From CAYFUG01 sp964346295 (GTDB lineage: Bacteria > Patescibacteriota > Minisyncoccia > Moranbacterales > DUUL01), in assembly GCA_964346295.1 (NCBI GenBank), contig CAYFUG010000011.1, forward strand, positions 1 to 47,285: a stretch of 47,285 nt of DNA. The letters are read 5' to 3'. The translations under genes and the position numbers were made by a program. Below the pieces are notes generated by a model. That model was not told where the DNA came from. It saw nothing but the letters and a program-made list of their open reading frames with translations, and did not search any database. Of this stretch, positions 41,335-47,285 are shown one piece after another (the stretch's first letter is position 1; every line of letters starts with the position of its first letter).

Positions 41335-41507
41335 AGACAGTATTACACAGGCAAAAGAAGCTGTCAAATTAAATCCCTCCATTATCTCCAAAGTATTGTC
41401 ATCGATAACCCTGACATTACCAACGCCCTTCGACAAATTCTCAAGCTCGCCCGAGAAAACCAGAAGGAGGAGTAATGTTGGAAATAGCTAAACTGCTTTT
41501 CAAATAG
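41335..41507 (+). pseudogene. Remnants of two coupled genes
   Basis: A plus-strand frame open from 41335 ends with protein-like VIDNPDITNALRQILKLARE and stops at TAA 41473-41475; it has no start. Overlapping that stop (TAATG), behind AAGGAGGAG, is an ATG opening M-L-E-I-A-K-L-L-F-K and then TAG at 41505-41507, where structured repeat H begins. This looks like the end of one gene translationally coupled to the beginning of another, the latter cut off at the repeat. Families unknown. It makes up most of the 341-bp gap between tRNA-fMet and the MEMO gene. Confidence 0.4.
41340..41367 (-). promoter_or_regulatory. Promoter of tRNA-fMet
   Basis: On the minus strand a perfect TTGACA (41367-41362), 16-bp spacer and TAATAC (41345-41340). 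Transcription would start near 41332, about 30 nt before the tRNA. Confidence 0.65.
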
Positions 41508-41652
41508 GCCTTCCCCGCTTTAGAAAAAACTCTAGGAACCGCCGAGACTTCGTGTTTGTAGAGACGCCCCGCCCGCGGAGTGTCTCTACTGATTAGCACG
41601 GTGAAAGCGAAACGCAGGCGACAACAACGAGATTTTTAAAATTTAGAAGCTA
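41502..41652 (+). repeat. Structured repeat (H) with a nested palindrome
   Basis: The ends match the family (left CTCTAGG; right GGCGACAACAACGAG and AAATTTAGAAGC). The apical stem is altered by a nested palindrome, GTAGAGAC (41558-41565) with GTCTCTAC (41582-41589), around a GC-rich loop. The remaining 3' half (CTGATTAGCACGGTGAAAGCG) is typical. The right arm overlaps the stop codon of the MEMO gene (41643-41645). Confidence 0.65.
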
Positions 41653-42682
41653 CGCCCATACTCAACCCCCATAAAACCAGTAGTCATCTCTGTTGAGCCA
41701 CCCGGCAAATCGGCAGAATTGATCTGGTGGCGAATAGTTGGATTTTTAACACCTAACTCTTCCATGGTAAGCATCAGGGTTACTAGCGAAGCTGGAGAGT
41801 CTAAATGATCACTTTCTAACTCCATTAAAGCCTGGTGGTTCTTAGTCTGAAGAAGATCTAGAGTCTCTTGGTCCTTTTTTTGAGCCTCTGTATGAGTTAA
41901 ATAATGAGAAAAATCCACCGACGCTACCAAGGCAACCTCTTTTTCCTGGGCAATTCGAGCAAGCTCCTGCCTTAGCAGCCGAACCTCCTCTAAGGTCATT
42001 TTTCTACTAATCGCCAGCGGCACCACTTGAACCTGAGGTAGGTAGCTTTGAAGAAAAGGAATCAGAGCACTCCAATAGAGTGCTCCTCTTCTAGAATCGC
42101 CTGCCTTTCTCGAGCTAAATTAGCTTCCAGTAGCTGGTTAATAATTTCTTGATCAGCCCGAACCACTCCTCGAGCAGTCTGCCAACCCGCTCCAGTGGTA
42201 AGCACCGGAAAATCACCTTTTTCTTGGTGATTAGGGCCCAAAATAATCACTGTTTCTGGAAGTTTTTGATTCTTACTGAGGCGCCTAAAAAAATCCGCCA
42301 CTATGAATCCTGCCGGTAAATGATGGGGCACTACTCCTCCTTGAATTTGAAGAAAATCCTCTTTCCGACCTTCCTGATCACCAATCAGGGAAGCCCTTTT
42401 AAAGCTCGCCTGCAACAATTCCTCTTCCAGAAAACTCTCTCCGTCAATTAATTCCCCTTCTTTAACAATCTCCCTTTCCGCGGAGCGCTCTTCTGTTAAT
42501 CGCGAAGAAGATAGCACTTTATCAGGAATAGAACCCGCCTCTCCGGATTGCCCAAAAACTATTGCCAAGGCTAGCATTAAAATCAATAAAATCAGGGTCA
42601 GCCAAGCCAAAAGTGATTTCTCAGTACTAGCCCAATCAGAATTGACACCTAATTGTTGGCTATTTTTTGTTCTCATGCCCAT
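41643..42682 (-). pseudogene. MEMO/AmmeMemoRadiSam protein B-like, frameshifted
   Basis: Two adjacent frames together form one MEMO-family protein. The first (start 42682) has a membrane anchor (about 24-44), HHLPAGFIVADFFRRL, ILGPNHQEKG and EEEHSIGVL, then hits TGA at 42062-42064. The next conserved segment, LIPFLQSYLPQVQVVPLAIS, continues immediately in the -1 frame, and the second half has DFSHYLTH and ends TGFMGVEYGRSF. Removing a CT from GTGCTCTGATT restores HSIGVLIPFLQ, so a dinucleotide gain is the simplest cause. A perfect 8-bp hairpin (42065-42085) covers the site. The family's function is unclear; it often accompanies AMMECR1 and radical-SAM genes, which are absent here. The start overlaps the alpha-2-macroglobulin end by 23 bp. 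Confidence 0.75.
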
Positions 42683-45600
42683 GAAATTCTTCGGGAGAAT
42701 CTAAAATTCCCTTGTAATCGGAATGATTAACTTCTTCCTCTTTAATACTCTTTTCTTTTCCTTTTTGGTTCGAAGAATTTACCTGGGATTTTGAAGAGGA
42801 TTTTTGATTTTTTTTACCTCCCCTGGAACCTCGAGAACCCCCTTTCGGACCTCGACCGGAAGAAGTTCCTATCAACCAGACTACTCCCACTAAAGCAATT
42901 GCTATCAAAGGATAAGCATACCAAGGCAACTGAGTTTTTTCTAACCCTTCTCCTTGCGAAGATTTATCCTTTAAACCTGCTTGCTCCGCGGAACTTAAGG
43001 GAGAAGCTATTGCTTGACACTCCTCACTTGTTTCCTCCGCCGCCACTGTTTTGACTAACTGAGCTGAGGTATAAGCATTCACCTCCGGAGCATACATGAA
43101 TTCTGCTCGGGCAGGAGGAGCGAAAAACTCTCCCGCGCTCACCACTCGCGCCTTGTATTCATAGACATCCCCTCCTTCCATCAAGCGATTAATGGGAATG
43201 ATAATCCCGTTCTCAGTTACTTCTCGGTTATACCAAGAATAGTCCCGCGCATTACCTCGACCATACTGTTCATTTTTCAGATGAGGGTTAACTGGGACCA
43301 ATCCGGCCGGCAATTGATCTTCAATTACCAAATAACGCGCATTAGATTTTATTGCCTCTCCCGAAATTGCCAACCTCACCAGTACAATATCCCCTACTCC
43401 CAAAGCACACTCTCGATCTTTCTGATTGACATACTTTCGAGTGATTTTAAGCTCTTTATTTTGCTTAGCGGAAGCTTCTCGATCAGTAACCCACTCTTCT
43501 ATAGAAAGAGTAGAATAAATTTCTCCTGGGCCTTCCTTGCGAACTTCTAAAACATGCTTTTCTTTATCTCTGAGCGTTAAAGCTAAGGTCTTAACCTTCC
43601 TGAAGTCAGTCATTTTTCCTTCCCATATCACCCTGCTGTCCAAGGTCACCTGATAAGTATAATTAGGATTTAACTCTTCTGTTGTCTTAGAATAGTCAGT
43701 AAGAGCTTGCACCACTTGAGCGGTAGCAAAAGTATTGGACCAATAGCGATTTTGCCGAGTCCGACTCAGGTATCGCGCCGCTTTAGCAGCCGCTGGATTA
43801 TCCGAGTCGACTACTAACATAGCCTTTAAAGCTCTAGCGGTAACCGAATGCCGAGATCCAAAGCTAAGCTCACTTTCCCAATAAAGGCCCTCCCCTTCTT
43901 TTTGAGCCATCGCTAATAACTTATTGAGTCCACTTTCTTCTACTCCAGTGTAACCATTCCGAGCGTTAGCAATTACCCCTAAAGCCACCACATCAGCACT
44001 CACTCCCTCAAAATCCGTAATCTTCTTCTGATCTCTTGCTTGCTCAGAATCAAAATTGGTAAAAGCATACGCTTTTACAATCCCCTCCTCCTTAATACTC
44101 TTAGCCAGATATTCCTTATTAGCCTGATTAGAACTATTACGGGAACCTCTCTCATTCTCAAAATATCGCTTCGCTCGAGACAATGCCTCCTCTTCTACTT
44201 CAAAGCCTAGCTCTTGAGCCTTCAATAAACTCTCTAGAGCATAAATAGTAATGGTGTGATTACCGCTACCTTCTCTCCACCAGCCCCAACTACCATCACT
44301 GTTTTGCAGCTCCTCCAAGCGCTTAATGCCCTTCTTGGCCATTGCGTCTAAATCTTTATCTTCAATGGCTCCTTTAAATAATCCCGGATTCTCCTTGGCC
44401 ACCAAAACTGGAATCAAGCGACTAGTAGTTTGTTCCACGCATCCGTAAGGATATTCTGCTAAATATTCCATGGCTTCCGGTAAAGTTCCCAAAAGCGTAG
44501 GAGTAATAGTTAAGGCAATTTTGCTCTGAGTTAAATTCGCCTCGGGAGAGATTCCCACCTCATAACTACGCGGCTGACTACCAGCCTGGGAGTCCTTCCG
44601 CCAAAATCCAAATTCCCAAAGAGGGAGTTCTCGAGAAACAGCATCCGCGTTCTCTGGATTATCCCGGGCAACAGCCGAAAAAGTCACTCGAGAAGTTTTG
44701 GTAATATCATTGGGAGCAACTGACCAGGAAACCACCTCACTGCCTTGGCTAGCCACAGTCACTTGCTGCTCGGGATTCTTTACCGCACCGGAATCAAAGT
44801 CCATCTTCACCTGAAAAGTCTGGGGCTCGGAAGTGAAATTTTGAACTCGAGTAGCCAGTTTCATTTGGTCCCCGCCCCGGAGAATATTAGGCATCATCGG
44901 GCGGACAATCACATCTTTAGTAACTTGAAATTGGCTATTACCCTCTCCTACCTTAGTGTCAGGAGTAGCCCCGATTCCCACTACCGCCCAAGTAGTCAAA
45001 TCATCCGGCAATTGAAAAGAAATCTCCGCCTCCCCGTTAACTCCCGTTTGCACAACCGGATTCCAAAAAGCGGTATCCTTAAAATTATCCCGCATATAAC
45101 CGGACCCTCCTTTTCCGTTATGAACCCAGACTCCTTCTGCAAAAAAAGAATGCTGCTGCTCTACTTCTAAATTATAAACCGGAACAGTTTTTCGATTCCA
45201 TCTTAAGGAATTCACTTCAACTATCTGCCCTTGGCGACTCAATAACTGGTCTCCCACTCTCAGATTTCCTGCCAACTTCCAACTATTATTGGCCCACACT
45301 ACATGCCGAGGAGTAAGTTTTATTTGCTGGTTAATAGTGAGATAGCCCCTCTCTTCAGCTTGATGAGTTTTAACTACTTTCGCTTCCACTAAGCGCTTAG
45401 TTTGACCGTTCTGAAAAGTAAGCACTTTCTCTCCTGGCTTTATTTCCTCGATTTTTTTAGTAGTTTCGTCTGCCATCTGGACCTTGGTTCCCGCCAAAAA
45501 GCAACCGCCTCCCTCTGCCATCTCCACAAAGATTCCCTCTAAAGAATGGGCTTCTTGCGTTTGATTATAGCGTTGGTGCCAAAAAATCTTAAAAATATCC

Positions 45601-47285
45601 CTCGTTTTACTGTCAGCTAATTCGAAAATTGCTTTGTCCACTGCCCAAACGGCCACTTCAGCATCTATCGGCTGACCATTACTGTCGGTGGTTTTAACCT
45701 TTATCGAGGCCGTTTCTCCGGGTTGATACTTTTCCTGACCAGGAACAATCTCTACTTTAATCTTCTGCCCTCGGGGAGACACGGGCACTCCCTCGGTACT
45801 GGTGTCCAATTTGTCAAAACCAAAGCTGTTAGCACTAACAAAAATATTGGGCATATCCGTAGACTCCAACGGAACCGCTATCTCTTTCACCTTACCTTCT
45901 AAACTCACCACCTGATAATCTCTTACACTTCCTCGCTCCCAGGTTACCAACACATCTCGGTTTGGAATAGTAGAAGAAATAGTAAAGTGAGCGGTTTCTC
46001 CGGGTTGATACTCAGCCCGATGGGCCTTAATCACTACTTGACTTTTATCTTTTTGATCACTACCAAACCCATAATAGGCTCCTGCTTGATTGCGCACCCA
46101 TAAGTTAAATTCCTTCTGAACCACATTACCCTGAGAATCCTGGCCCGAAACTACAATCTCGTAATCTCCAGGCTCATTAAAATCAAAATTGAAAGCAGCT
46201 TCTCCGGATTGATTGGTGGTAGTTTCTACTTTTCCATAAGTTTTCTCCTGGCGCTCGCTTCGACGGCCACTAGCATCCCGTTCCCACCAGTAACGCCTAA
46301 TTTCCGCCGTCAAAGTGGTCCCCTGAACTACTTTAGAACTAGCCTCTTCCGAAGTCACCAACACTACTTCGAACGCATTTTCCTGACCAACCTGAGCCCA
46401 ATAAGTCCGATCTTTTTTATAAATTCCAAACTCTCCCTCTCTAACCAAGAGATTAGCTGAACCAAATGCTGGTCGGGCGGATTGGTCTTCTAAGGTGGCT
46501 TTAATAGTAAAAATTTGGTTCTCACTGCCTCTTAAATCCACTAATTGAGCTGGCAAAGTCACCCGGGATCGACCTTGTTGATCTAGAACTACCTGGCCGG
46601 ACTTAACTTCCTTGCTAGCATAATAACCATAACCATAATAATCATAGTAGCCTTCCTCTCGATCCAATTGCGATTGCAAGGCAGAATAATAACTAGGATC
46701 ATAAGTATTGCGAGCAGTGATAGTATAGGTCGCTGTTCGGCCCGCCAAAGGATGCCCAGAAAAATACTCTCCGATTATCTCAAAACTAAACTCCTCTCCG
46801 TCGGTCACAGAAGCCTGCTGAGTGCTCACCTCCACGCTATATTCCGGCTTCTGGTAATGCTCCACCCGAAAATTAGTAGAAGATCCTCCGCTATAATAAC
46901 CATAAAATCCACTTCCTTGCTCTCCTTGCCCCTCTTTAGTAAGCCTTACAGTAAAATCATCCGAGCTAAGATCCGCTGGCAGTTGGAATTCTCCATCCAA
47001 AGATCCATTGGCAGACAAAGGGTAGCTCTTTTCAAAAATTACCTCCTCTCCGCCTCTATCCCAATGATAAATTTTCACAGTTGCACTCCCTTGAGGCAAA
47101 CTATATACTGCATCGTTATCTTCTCTGACAAAAGCCTTAAAGCGAACTGAATCTCCCGGTTGATAAATCGGCCGATCGGTAAAAATAAAGCTCTGCGAGT
47201 CTTGAGGAGAAGGTCCAAATCGGCTATTAGAATAGCTATAATCCAAATTCTTTAGATTCAGGGGAATCAAGGCCCTTTCCGATCC
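42660..47285 (-). CDS. Alpha-2-macroglobulin with Hint domain (5' end outside window)
   Basis: The frame is open to the window edge, so the true start lies beyond 47285; residues are counted from the TTG at 47270 (1536 residues inside). The protein has an MG2 domain (TDRPIYQPGDSVRFKAFVR near 31), further MG domains, and two Tyr/Gly-rich loops (near 120-130 and 205-217). A 129-residue Hint domain occupies the bait region (590-718). The A2M domain follows (FKDTAFWNPVV...LPDDLTTW), then the thioester motif PYGCVEQT (C944, Q947) with its alpha/alpha barrel, and a C-terminal MG domain. A membrane helix (YAYPLIAIALVGVVWLIG) and a Gly/Ser/Lys tail end it. Bacterial relatives trap attacking proteases and are usually lipid-anchored at the N-terminus; a C-terminal anchor is less common. 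Confidence 0.92.
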   Translation of the reverse strand, partial: GSERALIPLNLKNLDYSYSNSRFGPSPQDSQSFIFTDRPIYQPGDSVRFKAFVREDNDAVYSLPQGSATVKIYHWDRGGEEVIFEKSYPLSANGSLDGEFQLPADLSSDDFTVRLTKEGQGEQGSGFYGYYSGGSSTNFRVEHYQKPEYSVEVSTQQASVTDGEEFSFEIIGEYFSGHPLAGRTATYTITARNTYDPSYYSALQSQLDREEGYYDYYGYGYYASKEVKSGQVVLDQQGRSRVTLPAQLVDLRGSENQIFTIKATLEDQSARPAFGSANLLVREGEFGIYKKDRTYWAQVGQENAFEVVLVTSEEASSKVVQGTTLTAEIRRYWWERDASGRRSERQEKTYGKVETTTNQSGEAAFNFDFNEPGDYEIVVSGQDSQGNVVQKEFNLWVRNQAGAYYGFGSDQKDKSQVVIKAHRAEYQPGETAHFTISSTIPNRDVLVTWERGSVRDYQVVSLEGKVKEIAVPLESTDMPNIFVSANSFGFDKLDTSTEGVPVSPRGQKIKVEIVPGQEKYQPGETASIKVKTTDSNGQPIDAEVAVWAVDKAIFELADSKTRDIFKIFWHQRYNQTQEAHSLEGIFVEMAEGGGCFLAGTKVQMADETTKKIEEIKPGEKVLTFQNGQTKRLVEAKVVKTHQAEERGYLTINQQIKLTPRHVVWANNSWKLAGNLRVGDQLLSRQGQIVEVNSLRWNRKTVPVYNLEVEQQHSFFAEGVWVHNGKGGSGYMRDNFKDTAFWNPVVQTGVNGEAEISFQLPDDLTTWAVVGIGATPDTKVGEGNSQFQVTKDVIVRPMMPNILRGGDQMKLATRVQNFTSEPQTFQVKMDFDSGAVKNPEQQVTVASQGSEVVSWSVAPNDITKTSRVTFSAVARDNPENADAVSRELPLWEFGFWRKDSQAGSQPRSYEVGISPEANLTQSKIALTITPTLLGTLPEAMEYLAEYPYGCVEQTTSRLIPVLVAKENPGLFKGAIEDKDLDAMAKKGIKRLEELQNSDGSWGWWREGSGNHTITIYALESLLKAQELGFEVEEEALSRAKRYFENERGSRNSSNQANKEYLAKSIKEEGIVKAYAFTNFDSEQARDQKKITDFEGVSADVVALGVIANARNGYTGVEESGLNKLLAMAQKEGEGLYWESELSFGSRHSVTARALKAMLVVDSDNPAAAKAARYLSRTRQNRYWSNTFATAQVVQALTDYSKTTEELNPNYTYQVTLDSRVIWEGKMTDFRKVKTLALTLRDKEKHVLEVRKEGPGEIYSTLSIEEWVTDREASAKQNKELKITRKYVNQKDRECALGVGDIVLVRLAISGEAIKSNARYLVIEDQLPAGLVPVNPHLKNEQYGRGNARDYSWYNREVTENGIIIPINRLMEGGDVYEYKARVVSAGEFFAPPARAEFMYAPEVNAYTSAQLVKTVAAEETSEECQAIASPLSSAEQAGLKDKSSQGEGLEKTQLPWYAYPLIAIALVGVVWLIGTSSGRGPKGGSRGSRGGKKNQKSSSKSQVNSSNQKGKEKSIKEEEVNHSDYKGILDSPEEFHGHENKK
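45117..45503 (-). other. Hint/intein-like domain inside the alpha-2-macroglobulin
   Basis: The 129-residue insert begins with the catalytic Cys (CFLAGTKV), has the block-B T-x-x-H as LTPRH, a VGDQLLS strand, and ends with VYNLEVEQQHSFF and a terminal His-Asn (VWVHN). The sequence is closest in wording to Hint domains of polymorphic toxins and bacterial intein-like (BIL) domains. The residue after the terminal Asn is Gly, not Cys, Ser or Thr, so normal protein splicing is unlikely and cleavage is expected. It is flanked by AEGGG and GKGGSG; without the insert these would join as a glycine-rich bait loop. Confidence 0.88.

Noticed and set aside
45117..45503. Hint insert as a standard splicing intein
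   Set aside because: The residue after the terminal Asn is Gly, no homing endonuclease is present, and the host site is a variable loop. A cleaving Hint/BIL-type domain fits better.
46668..47150. Plus-strand open frame of 160 codons opposite the alpha-2-macroglobulin gene
   Set aside because: Composition is that of an antisense shadow; the opposite strand has clear MG-domain motifs.
1..47285. CRISPR array or prophage
   Set aside because: No regularly spaced identical repeats, Cas proteins, or phage structural or integrase genes are seen. The repeats present are dispersed, not arrayed.

Overview
The window looks like part of the chromosome of a Candidatus Patescibacteria (CPR) bacterium. Supporting signs are an AT-rich genome, short conserved housekeeping genes, a very large DUF4012 membrane protein, DUF5673-like and GtrA-like membrane proteins, orphan nucleotidyltransferases, and low-complexity charged tails on housekeeping proteins (NusA, bS6, NusB). 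The standard code fits: TGA ends rpsF, so this is not a UGA-recoding SR1/Gracilibacteria lineage. The phylum call rests on protein families I recognise, not on a computed phylogeny.

Layout. 1-6.5 kb: an interrupted membrane-protein gene, nusA (-) with an attenuator-like leader, a CPR hypothetical protein and a GtrA protein (+), then dnaX (+) with a possible tau/gamma frameshift site. 6.8-10.4 kb: tRNA-Arg(GCG), two membrane or secreted proteins (one with a CAP domain), a nucleotidyltransferase and a NuoE/HydC-like ferredoxin (-). 10.6-11.8 kb (+): a TM1266-like hydrogenase-system regulator, a small lipoprotein and an S-component-like membrane protein. 11.9-14.8 kb: tgt, a GNAT, a YbaK-type deacylase, and a membrane protein behind a palindromic operator. 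15.2-17.8 kb (+): rpsF-ssb-rpsR, then efp. 17.9-21.3 kb (-): yebC, yjbQ-like, ruvC, DUF192, dksA/traR-like, lspA. 21.6-22.8 kb: nfo (+) and a broken exported-protein gene. 22.9-28.3 kb (-): DUF4012 protein, a glycosyltransferase, a nucleotidyltransferase. 28.5-37.5 kb (-): a long run of parA, HD hydrolase, parB, lytic transglycosylase, membrane protein, AlaX-like editing protein, dnaG, rpoD. 37.7-40.8 kb (-): rpmF, nusB, rnc and a second glycosyltransferase. 41-47.3 kb: tRNA-Met, tRNA-fMet, a frameshifted MEMO-family gene, and an alpha-2-macroglobulin that runs off the right edge.

Three things stand out. (1) A family of about 120-bp structured repeats has seven full copies, one copy lacking its core and one left-end fragment. 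All have the same orientation, and the right end of every full or core-less copy lies at or within about 15 bp of a coding boundary. The stems covary between copies around a conserved tandem G-A motif. (2) A Hint (intein-like) self-cleaving domain sits exactly in the glycine-rich bait region of the alpha-2-macroglobulin, with all catalytic residues present and the thioester motif intact. (3) The nusA leader has a promoter, an 11-codon leader peptide with its own Shine-Dalgarno, and mutually exclusive terminator/antiterminator stems. At least four genes are interrupted or truncated (107-511, 22543-22778, 41335-41507, 41643-42682), which could be real decay or assembly indels. I found no CRISPR array, rRNA gene or intact transposase.
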